Below are positions 52,933 to 62,492 of a stretch of 64,000 nucleotides of DNA, piece after piece; within the stretch, counting starts at the first letter, position 1, and every line of letters starts with the position of its first letter. The notes beneath the pieces were generated by a model. That model ran no database searches, was not told where the DNA came from, and saw only the letters and a program-made list of their open reading frames with translations. This DNA is from CAZWDO01 sp964632485 [NCBI: uncultured bacterium] (GTDB lineage: Bacteria; JAGOEH01), in contig CAZWDO010000002.1 in NCBI GenBank assembly GCA_964632485.1, positions 80,241-144,240 of the forward strand. Direction: 5' to 3'. Position numbers and translations under genes: made by a program.

Positions 52933-55716
52933 ATGGCGCGACAAAGCATTGCACGTCGGCTGGTGTTTGGATTCGGAATTTTTTTTGGTGTTGTTTTTAT
53001 TGTTTTAATCTCCATTCCATTGCTTTTTCAAGGAAAAATTAAAACGTTGATCCAACGGGAAGTTAACAGCAAAATTCAGGCTGATTTTTCATTCGGCAGC
53101 GTTTCTTTAAGCCTCATTCGTGATTTCCCGAATATTTCTCTTTCTATCGAAGAGATATGTCTGACCAATCGCGAACCTTTTGCCGGCGATACGTTGTTGG
53201 ATGTCGAACAAATCGGGATTGTCTTCGATTTGTCCAGTTTATGGAATGATGATGGCTGGCGTCTGCGACAAATTACAATTCGTTCTCCACATTTAAATTT
53301 GAAGAAAAGCGTGAAGGGAGCTGCTAACTGGGAGATCATGCCGGAAGCAAACGGAACGGATAGGGTTGACACAGCTTCAACTCAGACTGAGACAGCCTTT
53401 CATCTGAAATTGAATGAGTTCGTTATCTCTCAGGCCTGCCTATCATATCAAGACGATTCCACGGGGTTATATGCTCTCGTTGCCGGTTTGAATCATGAAT
53501 TGAAGGGTGATTTCACTCAGGAATTATTTCTGTTGCAAACTAAAACTGAAATTGATTCTTTATCGGTACGAAATGGCAATATGCCCGTTCTGGAAAATGT
53601 GAGACTTCAGTTGCTGGTCGATCTTGACGCCAATATGGCAGATACCAGCTTTACGGTTCGCCAGGGCAATTTAAAATTGAATGAATTTGGAGTGAATTTA
53701 ATCGGATTTGTTGGGCTTAAAGGGGAAGATGTTATAACAGATTTGAAACTTGAATTGCCTGGCAACGATTTTAAAAATTTACTTTCCCTGGTTCCTTACG
53801 CTCTAAGCCAGCAGTTTGCCGATGTCAAGACCTATGGCCGGATAGAATTGGAAGCCTATGCCAAGGGTGTTTTTAATTCCGAGCAGTTAGGAGAGTTTGG
53901 AATCGGATTGAAGATCGATACCGCCGGGTTTCGTTATCCGGCATTGCCAAAATCTGTGGATGATATCACGGTAGATTTTAAGATTTCGCATGATCAGGGA
54001 GGACCTGACCTGACTCGCGTTGATCTGCAGCAGTTTCATCTGAATATCGGGGGTAATCCTTTTGATTGCGAATTTCATTTACAGCATCCCGTTTCCGATC
54101 CGCAATTGGATTTAACCATGCGGGGAGAAATCGATATATTGACGTTGCGCGATATCCTGCCGATACCGCCGGAACAGGAATTGCAAGGCCGAATCCAAAC
54201 CGATTTGGAAGTGAAAGGGCAGCTTTCGATGTTCCAGCAGCAGCAATACGATCAGGTAGTTGCCCGTGGGAGTTTTTCTTTAATTGATTTTAAGTATCTC
54301 AGCCCCGATTTTCCGGCCCCCGTGATGATCCATCAATTCACACTGAATTTCTCTCCTCAAAAAGTAACGCTGCAAAAATTTTATGTTCATCTGGGCCGTA
54401 CCGATCTTAATGCGTCCGGAATGATTGATAATATTTTACCCTTTGTCTTAAAAGGCGAAACACTCAAGGGCGCGTTTACATTTCACTCGCAATTGGTGGA
54501 TTTAAATGAGTATATGGATTTGTTGATGGAGAGCGACACGACACCTCTAACTGTCATTCCTGTTCCTGGTAATCTGGATTTTGAACTTGAAAGCCAGGTT
54601 GATAAAATCCTCTTCGATCGCCTTGAATTAACTGATTTAGCAGGTAAGATCATCATTCGCGAAGGTCGGGCCGATTTGAGCCGATTGCGCATGCGGACGT
54701 TGGGCGGCGAATTGGAAATTGCCGATAGTTATTATGATCCAACGGATATTACGGCCCCTAAAATCGCTTTTAACTTGAATTTGAAGGATATGGAGATTCC
54801 CTTGGTATCTGATGCAATTGTCATGGTGCAAAAATTTGTTCCAATTGCCAAACATTGCGACGGTAAATTTTCTGCAGATATTAAATTTAATTCCTTGCTC
54901 GATCAAACCCTTATGCCTCTCCTGTCCAGTGTGAACGGTGAGGGGAGTTGCCTGACTCGCCAGGTACGGATTTTAGGATATGAGCCTTTTACCAAACTCT
55001 CCGACCAGATGAAGATGGATCAGTTCAGCCAAATGGAATTAAAAGATGTCAATTTTTTATTTTCTATTGCCGATGGGAAGTTGCTGATCCAGCAATTTCC
55101 GTTGAAAATGGGAGCGATCGCCGGAACGTTTGAAGGCACAACTACAGTCGATCAAGCGATAGATTACGTGATGAAACTGGAAATTCCATCTTCATTGTTA
55201 TCAACCGATGCGCGTCAATCCATGAACCATTTATTGGGCGATGCAGGCAAATGGGCAAGCGGCGCCACAATGCCCGAAAAATTAGCAATTTCCGCCTTGA
55301 TTGTGGGTTCTGTGCTTAAACCAGAATTAAAAATTTCGGCTTCGGACTTAGGAAGCGCTGTTAAAGAGCAGGTTAAACAGCAACTCAATGAAAAAAAAGA
55401 AGAAGCGATTCAACAAGTTAAACGTGATTTGACGGCAGAAAAGGCTAAAATTATGGCGGAAGCGGAAACAAAAGCCCAGGCCCTCCGCGAGGAGGCCCGG
55501 AAACTGTCCGATCAGGTCCGCGATGAAGGATATGCTCAAGCAGATGCTTTAGCCAAAAAAGGCGGCAATCCCCTGGAAAAAGCTGCTGCTAAAAAAGCAG
55601 CGGAAAAACTACGCAAGGAAACTGATAATAAAACGAATAAAATTGTTTCCGAAGCCGATCAAAAGTCGGAAGCGCTTCTCAATGAAGCTCGTCAGAAAGC
55701 GGATCGGCTTCAGTAA
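52933..55716 (+). CDS. AsmA-family envelope protein with charged coiled-coil C-terminus
   Basis: The 927-residue protein has one N-terminal membrane anchor (about 13-37, VFGFGIFFGVVFIVLISIPL). A long beta-rich AsmA/TamB-like region follows, with the repeated NLDLT- and DFKISHDQGG-type strands of lipid-bridge proteins, up to about 800. The last 120 residues are an Ala/Lys/Glu-rich coiled coil (EQVKQQLNEKKEEAIQQVKR and on). AsmA-like proteins are thought to span the periplasm and help phospholipid transport or outer-membrane assembly. CAGGAG precedes the ATG. The Ala-rich tail is common in FCB AsmA homologues. Confidence 0.85.
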   Translation: MARQSIARRLVFGFGIFFGVVFIVLISIPLLFQGKIKTLIQREVNSKIQADFSFGSVSLSLIRDFPNISLSIEEICLTNREPFAGDTLLDVEQIGIVFDLSSLWNDDGWRLRQITIRSPHLNLKKSVKGAANWEIMPEANGTDRVDTASTQTETAFHLKLNEFVISQACLSYQDDSTGLYALVAGLNHELKGDFTQELFLLQTKTEIDSLSVRNGNMPVLENVRLQLLVDLDANMADTSFTVRQGNLKLNEFGVNLIGFVGLKGEDVITDLKLELPGNDFKNLLSLVPYALSQQFADVKTYGRIELEAYAKGVFNSEQLGEFGIGLKIDTAGFRYPALPKSVDDITVDFKISHDQGGPDLTRVDLQQFHLNIGGNPFDCEFHLQHPVSDPQLDLTMRGEIDILTLRDILPIPPEQELQGRIQTDLEVKGQLSMFQQQQYDQVVARGSFSLIDFKYLSPDFPAPVMIHQFTLNFSPQKVTLQKFYVHLGRTDLNASGMIDNILPFVLKGETLKGAFTFHSQLVDLNEYMDLLMESDTTPLTVIPVPGNLDFELESQVDKILFDRLELTDLAGKIIIREGRADLSRLRMRTLGGELEIADSYYDPTDITAPKIAFNLNLKDMEIPLVSDAIVMVQKFVPIAKHCDGKFSADIKFNSLLDQTLMPLLSSVNGEGSCLTRQVRILGYEPFTKLSDQMKMDQFSQMELKDVNFLFSIADGKLLIQQFPLKMGAIAGTFEGTTTVDQAIDYVMKLEIPSSLLSTDARQSMNHLLGDAGKWASGATMPEKLAISALIVGSVLKPELKISASDLGSAVKEQVKQQLNEKKEEAIQQVKRDLTAEKAKIMAEAETKAQALREEARKLSDQVRDEGYAQADALAKKGGNPLEKAAAKKAAEKLRKETDNKTNKIVSEADQKSEALLNEARQKADRLQ

Positions 55717-55742
55717 CGGGAAACCGTAAAGGAGACATTTAG

Positions 55743-56127
55743 TTGAACAGGCCTGATCAAGATTATAAACAACCACTGATTGAAAATAAAAGACTGAATA
55801 TAATTGGTTCCAGAATGGCCATTTAATTGTCCAACCTGTTTTTAATCCGCTATATATTGAAATTGAAAGTTCTCTTTCAGTACAGGAACAGAGGGATCCA
55901 CTATGGAAAAGTATATGGGAAACAGCGCGCAATCAAAAAAAATATCTCACTTTTATGGACGCTTCTGATGCTCTATATTGGTTGGGAATCCATAAATTCG
56001 TTGGCCCCCAATGGTTCATACACAGTTTATCCAAGACGAAGGGTTTTGCTTGATTCAAAAACCCTATAAAACCGATCTTTTCCTGCAAGCTATCCGAAAA
56101 ATCCTGGATGAAAAGGAAAAATCGTAG
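55743..56127 (+). pseudogene. Frameshifted gene remnant ending in a receiver-domain-like C-terminus
   Basis: A TTG at 55743 with AAAGGAGA upstream begins NRPDQDYKQPLIENKRLN in one frame. The sequence continues naturally in a second frame (WFQNGHLIVQPVFNPLYIEI to TFMDASDALYWLGIHKFVGP). It ends in a third frame (LIQKPYKTDLFLQAIRKILD) at the TAG 56125-56127. The last piece is the typical end of a receiver domain (KPY/KPF plus terminal helix). At least two frameshifts separate the pieces, so the gene is dead or the sequence has errors. The middle part was not recognised. Confidence 0.45.
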
Positions 56128-56168
56128 TATGCCGATGCTGTAATTGGTTTAACTCAATGGAGTAAAAT

Positions 56169-56642
56169 ATGGAAAAAGATGTCAAAGAAGCGCGTTATCG
56201 GCGCTTAGCGCTACAAGTGAAGGAATTGTTTGAAAAAACGCGCGATCCTATTGCGCGGATGGCATCATTAAATGCAGTTCTCTTTCATAAAATTGACTAT
56301 TTTTTCTGGTGCGGATTCTATCGGTTGATCGATGGTGAATTGACGGTTGGCCCTTATCAGGGCTCTTTAGCATGTTTAATATTGAAAAAGAATACCGGAG
56401 TTTGTTGGGCCGCCGCCAATCAACAGAGGACAATCATTGTACCGGATATCCATCAATTTCCCGATCACATCGCCTGTGATAGCCGGTCGCGTTCAGAAAT
56501 GGTGGTTCCTCTTTTTTCCTCCCCGGGTTGTGTTTCCGATGTGTTCGATGTGGATAGCCGGGAACTGAATACATTTGATGAGATCGATCGCGCCTGGCTG
56601 GAGAAATTTACCTCCTGGATTTATTCCGGAACTAATCTATGA
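56169..56642 (+). CDS. msrC: Free methionine-(R)-sulfoxide reductase (GAF-fold)
   Basis: 157 residues, the normal size for fRMsr. It reduces free Met-R-sulfoxide to methionine in the cytoplasm. Diagnostic motifs are WCGFYRL, GPYQGSLACL (Cys69), TGVCWAA (Cys79), VPDIHQFPDHIACDSRSRSE (Cys103) and VFDVDSRELNTFDEID. The 10- and 24-residue spacing of Cys69, Cys79 and Cys103 matches the catalytic cysteines of the E. coli enzyme. It fits the oxidative-damage theme of the flavodiiron operon but is transcribed separately. Confidence 0.9.
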   Translation: MEKDVKEARYRRLALQVKELFEKTRDPIARMASLNAVLFHKIDYFFWCGFYRLIDGELTVGPYQGSLACLILKKNTGVCWAAANQQRTIIVPDIHQFPDHIACDSRSRSEMVVPLFSSPGCVSDVFDVDSRELNTFDEIDRAWLEKFTSWIYSGTNL

Positions 56643-57265
56643 GTTTTATGCCTGTGGTTTACTTAACTTCTCTGTTCACTAAAACATTTCTTCGCATTAG
56701 CAGTTTTTTTTTATTGACTGCAAGTAATCAAAGAATCTACCAAAAGTATAAATTGATTATTCTGATATTTTTGGCAATATGTTTTTTATCTGAACGGTTA
56801 CCTCTAAGAAATAATTCACTCGGTCTTGACGTTCCTTTGTCCGACCTTCTTTATCAGTCGCCCGCCGACTTTGTTATCGTAGCAGGATTTGTACCGTTTA
56901 GACACCTGAGCGTGATTCGCTTATTGTCAGTGTTTTCTGAATCAATATATTCAGCGGACAATCCCCGATTTAGTTTTACAAGCAGTCCGCAATCTCTTCA
57001 AATACGGTGCGCCCTCTCTCTCTCCACTCTTGTCCGTTTGGGCGCTCATCATAATTCACACAACTCACTGAGAAGCCCTCCTTTTTTATTGGCTTGGCCT
57101 ATATGAATCTATATGTTCATTTTTTTTGTGTTGGATTAGAACAGATCAGATTTTTAAGGTCAATTCGGTTTGGTTTCAATCAACCATGAAAATTGGTTTT
57201 TTTCCAATCCAGTATAATGCTTGAATAATAATTTAAAATATCTATAATTTGAAAAGGAGAATATC
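56643..57265. other. Gap without a convincing gene
   Basis: A 155-codon frame (56639-57106) overlaps the msrC stop by 4 bases, but its protein is low quality after residue 60 (Ser/Leu/Arg-rich, RCALSLSTLVRLGAHHNSHN) and matches no family I know. On the minus strand short coding-like pieces occur in broken frames (ERPNGQEWRERGRTVFEEIA near 57040), which hints at a decayed minus-strand gene. TATAAT at 57213 has no good -35 element. Confidence 0.3.
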
Positions 57266-57445
57266 GTGAGTAATAAAAAACATCAACCCGTAAACTCTTC
57301 CATAGATCAACCCAATCCGAATACTATAGCGGAACCTTCAGTAAATGGAACGCCAACAAAGAGTTCTTTGGGGTGCTTTATCTGGTTATTTGCATCATTG
57401 GTGGCCTTATTGGCTTTTGCGTTGCTGCGTAACTCCATTTATTGA
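57266..57445 (+). CDS. Small C-terminally anchored membrane protein
   Basis: GTG at 57266 with AAAAGGAGA 6 bases upstream; 59 residues. The first 35 residues are polar and Asn/Pro/Ser-rich (HQPVNSSIDQPNPNTIAEPS). The rest is one hydrophobic helix (LGCFIWLFASLVALLAFALL) ending RNSIY, so it is tail-anchored. It has a good ribosome binding site and natural composition. No family was recognised. Confidence 0.6.
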   Translation: MSNKKHQPVNSSIDQPNPNTIAEPSVNGTPTKSSLGCFIWLFASLVALLAFALLRNSIY

Positions 57446-57532
57446 ATAAACCGTTCAATTCATCAGAGATTGGGCAGTAGTACTGGAGCTCTTTTCAGAC
57501 TTCTATCTGTTTGATAGATGAGACTATTATAA

Positions 57533-57556
57533 ACCGGTCTGCGCTTGCAGGCCGGT
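57533..57556 (+). terminator. Hairpin, possible terminator of the small membrane protein gene
   Basis: ACCGGTCTGC pairs with GCAGGCCGGT (one G-T pair) over a GCTT loop. The T tract after it is short and 7 bases away. It could instead be a dispersed palindrome like that at 25494-25515. Confidence 0.35.
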
Positions 57557-57744
57557 AGTTGCCTTTTCTGATATGAAAGATATTAATTGCGATTGTTAGT
57601 ACGCGTATCACCAAATTTATTCGATAATGATAAAAAATACTTGCAATTTTCATTTTTTTTGTTACATTATATTCAATGTGGATAATAATTGGATTTATAA
57701 ACCCGATCTATCTGACATGAGTTACCATGATGATAGGAAATCAG

Positions 57745-57772
57745 TTGAATTCATTTTTTTCTATTGTATAAT
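57745..57772 (+). promoter_or_regulatory. Probable promoter of the small protein/FIST operon
   Basis: TTGAAT (57745-57750), a 16-base spacer and TATAAT (57767-57772). The leader to the ATG at 57933 is about 155 bases. Confidence 0.5.
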
Positions 57773-57932
57773 CCAACAAAGAGAATAAATGAGGCATGCA
57801 GTTGTAAAATTGATCGATGAGGAGAGGATGAATTTTATCTGATGGATTGATTAAACGATTAGTAAATTTTTCGATTCGGATAGACCCTGTATCGAAGGTG
57901 TTGTTAATAACTTTAAAAAAAAGGAGTTAGCT

Positions 57933-58133
57933 ATGGCTGGTCAAATACGAAAGATGATCGACAAGTTGATCACTTTGCGCGCGCATGGTAATGCGACGAT
58001 TGCAGAATGCACGAAGACCAAACTGGTTTTGAAAGGAATTAAACCGGATAGTTATACTTTATTGTCCGAAGATGATCCGACAGTTATGAATAAACTTCGT
58101 CAGATAGCGACTGAAATGAATATAGCGCTATAA
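57933..58133 (+). CDS. 66-residue conserved-looking small protein upstream of FIST
   Basis: The ATG has AAAAAAGGAG 7 bases upstream. The protein is soluble, with an N-terminal amphipathic helix (IRKMIDKLITLR), a beta-like middle (TKTKLVLKGIKPDSYTLLSE) and a C-terminal helix (TVMNKLRQIATEMNIAL). The FIST gene starts 52 bases later and is likely co-transcribed, so this may be a partner or regulator of FIST signalling. No family was recognised. Confidence 0.7.
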   Translation: MAGQIRKMIDKLITLRAHGNATIAECTKTKLVLKGIKPDSYTLLSEDDPTVMNKLRQIATEMNIAL

Positions 58134-58185
58134 TGTCAAAACTCAGTTTGAAAAGAATTGCTTGTTTTCGGGAAGGAGAACATTC

Positions 58186-59307
58186 ATGAGTATATTAATC
58201 GCCCATTCCTCGTTACCGAATATGGATGAAGCATTGCGTGATCTGGCCGGGCAGTTAAAAGAAAATCAACCCCGTTTAGTCGTTTACTTTGCTTCACCGC
58301 TGTATCCAATCGATCTATTAAGTAAACGGATGAAGGAACAATTTCCTGGCAGTCAGGTCATGGGTTGCACGACTTCGGGAGAAATTATCAGCGGGAAAAT
58401 GCTGGACCAATCGATAGTGGTTATGTCGATCGGAAATGATATTCTGGAAGATTGCGCTATAGCTCTAATTGAGGATGTTAATGATGCGGCAAGTGTCGCT
58501 GGATCCGTGAAACAGTTGGCTGATTATTACAAAAAACCCTTAATGGACCTCGAATTTGAACAGCATGGTGGAATTATTTTGATTGATGGACTCAGTTGCG
58601 CCGAGGAAAAAGTGATGGATCAGATTGGCGATCTCAGCAATTTGTTGATTGTGGGCGCTTCTGCCGGCGATGATTTGAAATTTGAAAAGACCTGGGTGGC
58701 CGCCAATGGCAAGGCCTGTTCCAATGCCGCCGTTCTGGCTGTGTTTAAAAGCAAACGCGTTTTCGATGTTCTGAAGACTCAGAGTTTTTGTCCTTTAAAA
58801 CAGGTTTTAACCGCTACAAAAGTCAATGAAAAAACCAGAACCGTACTTGAATTCAATAACCAACCCGCATTGGATGCCTATGCGGCTAGTCTGGGCGTTT
58901 CTCCTGATGAAGCTTCCCAACGCTTTATGCACAATCCCGTTGGACTGATGGTCAATAATGAACCCTATGTCCGCAGCCCGCAAAAAAATGATGGCAAAAA
59001 TATGGTTTTTTATTGCAATATTCTCGAAGGAATGGAAGTGGCTATTTTAGAATCCGGTGATATTGTCATGGATACGCAACAGGCCATTAATAAACAAATT
59101 GAAAAATTGGGCCCAATCGAAGGAATGATCAATTTTAACTGTATCCTGAGAACGCTGGAATTGAAACAGCAAAACCAGCAGGATGCATACGGCAGTTTAT
59201 TTAGCGCGATCCCAACTATAGGATTCAGTACGTACGGCGAAGAATTTATGGGGCATATCAACCAGACTTCAACAATTCTGGTGTTTCATAAAAAAGAAAT
59301 TAATTGA
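58186..59307 (+). CDS. FIST-domain sensory protein
   Basis: About 373 residues. The FIST N domain (about 15-190) includes YFASPLYPIDLLSKRMKEQF and MGCTTSGEIISGKML. The FIST C domain (about 215-350) contains CPLKQVLTATKVNEK and PYVRSPQKNDGKNMVFYCNI. It ends GFSTYGEEFMGHINQTSTIL. FIST domains are proposed to bind small ligands such as amino acids and usually couple to kinases or c-di-GMP enzymes; here the protein stands alone apart from the small upstream gene. GGAAGGAG precedes the ATG at 58186. A 24-base upstream extension in frame has no ribosome binding site. Confidence 0.9.
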   Translation: MSILIAHSSLPNMDEALRDLAGQLKENQPRLVVYFASPLYPIDLLSKRMKEQFPGSQVMGCTTSGEIISGKMLDQSIVVMSIGNDILEDCAIALIEDVNDAASVAGSVKQLADYYKKPLMDLEFEQHGGIILIDGLSCAEEKVMDQIGDLSNLLIVGASAGDDLKFEKTWVAANGKACSNAAVLAVFKSKRVFDVLKTQSFCPLKQVLTATKVNEKTRTVLEFNNQPALDAYAASLGVSPDEASQRFMHNPVGLMVNNEPYVRSPQKNDGKNMVFYCNILEGMEVAILESGDIVMDTQQAINKQIEKLGPIEGMINFNCILRTLELKQQNQQDAYGSLFSAIPTIGFSTYGEEFMGHINQTSTILVFHKKEIN

Positions 59308-59443
59308 TATGGTTTGCCGATGATTCGTCAATAAATGACGATCGTCCGGCAGAAACCCGACACTGCTTCGCCTGCCTGGCAGGATTTATGTCCAAATAAA
59401 TGTTTTCCCCCTCTTTCTTTTTTTTAGGGAAGAGGGGATAAAA

Positions 59444-60796
59444 CTATTTGCCGATACAAAAATGGTTAAAAATATCGTTTATAATATCAATATCTTTAGT
59501 TTCTCCAGTGAATCGATTGAGAATATCCAATCCCTCCCGTAGAATATGTGATGCGATTTCAACACTGAATCCGGTTCGGAACTGAGCGCGCAGCTCTTCG
59601 AGAGATATGTTCAGATCATTTAATAAAAGCAGTTGACGGGTTTGAATATAAAAAGTATCAGCGGAATGAAGCGATTGGTCTTCAATAATGGATGATATTT
59701 TTTGTTCTAAAATTTCGAGTTTGGAACTATAACGCGTTGAGAAAGGAATGGCATCGGGCCAGAATTGCGCGCTATCGGGGCAGCTTATGTCGATTTTATT
59801 TAATATAGTTATAATAGGCCCTTTCCGTTCGGAAATGTAGGCGTGGTCATCTTCAAAAAGTTCGGGTCGGGATGCATCAAGCAGATAGAGAACAACGTCG
59901 GCTTCTTTAATTCTAAGACGGCTCTTTTCAATACCCAGGGCTTCGATCTCTCCGGCTTCATTGCGCAAGCCGGCGCTATCAGTTAACCGGATGTTTAACC
60001 GGAACAAGTTGATGGTTTTTTCTATCAGGTCGCGGGTCGTTCCGGGAGTTGGATGAACAATCGACGCTTCATGCCCTGTTAATAGATTCATCAAGCTTGA
60101 TTTTCCAACATTCGGCTGGCCGGCAATCACCACATCGAATCCACGATGTAATTGATCAAATGCTTGTTTTCCCCGGATGAGTGATTGAGTATCGTCAATT
60201 AACTTTGAAACGTGGATTTCCAGCTCTGTAACATCGATTTCCCAATCAATATGTTCCACAAAATCAATGCTTAAATTCAGCAATTGGATTAATTCGATGA
60301 CCTTTGATTTGATTTGCTGGATGCGGTGAAGCAGTTGCCCTTTTAGTTGTAATATTCCGGCCTTGATTTCCATATCGGATTGAGCATGAATCAAGGCATT
60401 AATCGCTTCGGCCCGGGTCAGGTCCATTTTGCCGTTTAAAAACGCCCGCTTGGTGAATTCCCCGTTTTGCGCTGGGCGAATTCCCAATTTCCATAGGATT
60501 TTTAGAATATTTTCAGCGATTAATAGTCCTCCATGACAATTAATCTCGACGACATCTTCTCCGGTGTAAGAATCGGGGGCGCGGAAATAGCTAACTAAAA
60601 CTTCATCAATGAGTAAATGATCTTCAATGATCTGATTATAATGGATTGTATGGGGTGCCTGATTTTTAAACCGCGCGGATAATCGAAATATCGGCGCTAA
60701 AAAGGACTTTAACTGATAACCGGTTACCCGGATAACGGCAATGCCGCCGATTCCGGGGGGCGTGGCCAACGCCGCCATCGGTTCCGAGTTCATCAC
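59444..60796 (-). CDS. mnmE: tRNA-modification GTPase MnmE
   Basis: 450 residues, usual length. The N-terminal tetrahydrofolate-binding domain starts LATPPGIGGIAVIRVTG. The inserted G domain has GQPNVGKSSLMNLLTG (about 222-237), TPGTTRD, LTDSAGLRNEAGE and LNKID. The C-terminus is the invariant FCIGK with the active Cys. With MnmG it makes the cmnm5/nm5 modification at U34 of tRNAs. mnmG is not in the window. The ATG overlaps the yidC stop by 4 bases. Confidence 0.97.
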   Translation of the reverse strand: MMNSEPMAALATPPGIGGIAVIRVTGYQLKSFLAPIFRLSARFKNQAPHTIHYNQIIEDHLLIDEVLVSYFRAPDSYTGEDVVEINCHGGLLIAENILKILWKLGIRPAQNGEFTKRAFLNGKMDLTRAEAINALIHAQSDMEIKAGILQLKGQLLHRIQQIKSKVIELIQLLNLSIDFVEHIDWEIDVTELEIHVSKLIDDTQSLIRGKQAFDQLHRGFDVVIAGQPNVGKSSLMNLLTGHEASIVHPTPGTTRDLIEKTINLFRLNIRLTDSAGLRNEAGEIEALGIEKSRLRIKEADVVLYLLDASRPELFEDDHAYISERKGPIITILNKIDISCPDSAQFWPDAIPFSTRYSSKLEILEQKISSIIEDQSLHSADTFYIQTRQLLLLNDLNISLEELRAQFRTGFSVEIASHILREGLDILNRFTGETKDIDIINDIFNHFCIGK

Positions 60797-62478
60797 TTTT
60801 TCGGTTTGCGCGATTGGGATACTGTCGATGTTGGCGCCGGTTTAGCAACTGCTTGGGTGGCTTTTCCATGCCAAAACCGATTCACCAGTTCCTGCTGGAT
60901 AATGGTAAAAAAGTTGAAACAACTCCAATATAGCACCAACCCGGCAGATAAATCCTTGAAAAAGAAGACCATCATGACCGGCATCAGGTAAATCATGAAT
61001 TTTTGTTTGGGGTCTTTCATGGTTTGCATATTTTGCGCTAACATCAGAACACCCATAGCGATCGGTAAAATATAGGTCGGATCTTTAATGGCCAAGTTAT
61101 TAATCCATAAAAAATCCTGATTGCGCAGCATAATCGTAGAATCAAATACCCGGTAAAGCGCAAAAAAGATAGGCATTTGAAGTATCAGCGGCAAACACCC
61201 GCCCAAGGGATTGATTTTTTCAGTTTTATATAACTGCATGGTAGCGGAATTGAATTTTTGCGGATCATCTTTAAAACGCTCTTTCAATTCCTGAATTTTA
61301 GGTTGCAACTCACTCATGCGTTTGCTGGCTTCATAACTCTTATGGGTCAGGGGATAAGTTATAATTTTTATGACAAACGAAAAAATAATAATTATCAGCC
61401 CAAAATCAGATGTGATTTTATTTAAAAAAATCAACATCCAGGTAATAAGATAACTAAATGGTTTAATAACAATGTTTCCCATAGATACGGTTTTATCCAA
61501 CATAATATCCAGGCTTTTTAGTTCTGAATAATCCATTGGCCCGGCATAAAGGGTAATTTGGTTTGCCAATAAACCTTTTTCTCTGAAAAGCAGCGCTCCG
61601 TACATATATCGATCATTATCGGCATATTTTTGGCCTTTTAGAATCAATCCGGCAGCCGGAATATCCCGGGTGATCATCGCTGTAAGGAAAAATTTGGTTT
61701 TTAAAGCGATCCAGTGGGTTTGCCCGTTGCGCTCGATCGTTACCATTTCCTTGTCGTCGGCAATATCTTCTTCCGCGACGATTTCTCCCATTTTGGTAAA
61801 GGCTTTGAAGTATCCCATGTCGTTGGCAATATCAATTTCACTGGGATTCATGGCGCCGTCCCAAACTACCAGATGTTTGTCGATTTTATGGGTCGTCTTG
61901 ACTTTATATTGATAGTCGATAGAATATTCACGGGATCCGAATTGAAAGATTTTAGTGAATTCAAGCGTATCGGATTGCACAGGGATTTTGGCTGTCGCTG
62001 TGATCCGTGTGGTAGTTTTTTGGAAATCGAAAAAAAAGTGGCTTAAATCGATCTGCTGAGCCCCTAAAAACAAAATGTGATTCATAGCTTTTGATGAATC
62101 CTGTTGTATGAGTTGAACCACAAAACGTTGAGAATCGGTAACGATGGTTTCATAATGCTTTAAGTAAAGCGCATGAATTAACCCGCCTTGATTGCTGATA
62201 ACCACTTGCAACCATTCATTTTCCAATGTGTCGAAAACTATGGGTCGGGTAGTATCCGGTAGCAAAAGCTCAACATTTGGCTCAGAAACAATTGTATCCA
62301 TGGATTCATTCGGAGCGGGGATATCTTCGTCGGGAAGTGAAGAAGTTTTTATCGTGTCCGTTGATATGATGGGAGGCGGTGTCGTTTGAAATATACGATT
62401 CAATAAGCGCTGATAGAAAGGGATAAGAATTATCAGTAAAAAAATAAGCCCGATTCCAATACCGGTTTTTTTATCCAT
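60793..62478 (-). CDS. yidC: Membrane protein insertase YidC
   Basis: 561 residues: an N-terminal helix (about 7-22), a large periplasmic P1 domain (about 70-330, ENEWLQVVISNQGGLIHALY) and the conserved five-helix insertase core from about 345 (FGLIIIIFSFVIKIITYPL, NPLGGCLPLILQMPIFFALY, LYWSCFNFFTIIQQELVNR). It inserts and folds inner-membrane proteins with or without SecYEG. It lies 14 bases after yidD and overlaps mnmE. Confidence 0.97.
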   Translation of the reverse strand: MDKKTGIGIGLIFLLIILIPFYQRLLNRIFQTTPPPIISTDTIKTSSLPDEDIPAPNESMDTIVSEPNVELLLPDTTRPIVFDTLENEWLQVVISNQGGLIHALYLKHYETIVTDSQRFVVQLIQQDSSKAMNHILFLGAQQIDLSHFFFDFQKTTTRITATAKIPVQSDTLEFTKIFQFGSREYSIDYQYKVKTTHKIDKHLVVWDGAMNPSEIDIANDMGYFKAFTKMGEIVAEEDIADDKEMVTIERNGQTHWIALKTKFFLTAMITRDIPAAGLILKGQKYADNDRYMYGALLFREKGLLANQITLYAGPMDYSELKSLDIMLDKTVSMGNIVIKPFSYLITWMLIFLNKITSDFGLIIIIFSFVIKIITYPLTHKSYEASKRMSELQPKIQELKERFKDDPQKFNSATMQLYKTEKINPLGGCLPLILQMPIFFALYRVFDSTIMLRNQDFLWINNLAIKDPTYILPIAMGVLMLAQNMQTMKDPKQKFMIYLMPVMMVFFFKDLSAGLVLYWSCFNFFTIIQQELVNRFWHGKATQAVAKPAPTSTVSQSRKPKK

Positions 62479-62492
62479 TCGTATTAACTCCT

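Larger units (their letters stand above)
57446..57932. other. Long non-coding gap with hairpins and a promoter
   Basis: 487 bases. It includes CTATC-TGTTT-GATAG (57503-57517), a longer stem (57533-57556), a very AT-rich block (57600-57790) and the promoter at 57745-57772. No reading frame looks coding. Confidence 0.5.

Noticed and set aside
56639-57106. 155-codon frame coupled to msrC
   Set aside because: The overlap is suggestive, but the protein is Ser/Leu/Arg-rich low-quality sequence with no recognisable domain, and there is competing coding-like sequence on the other strand.
59308-59443. Terminator between FIST and mnmE
   Set aside because: CCCCTCTT...AAGAGGGG at about 59409-59437 forms a stem, but the loop is long and neither side has a proper U tract.
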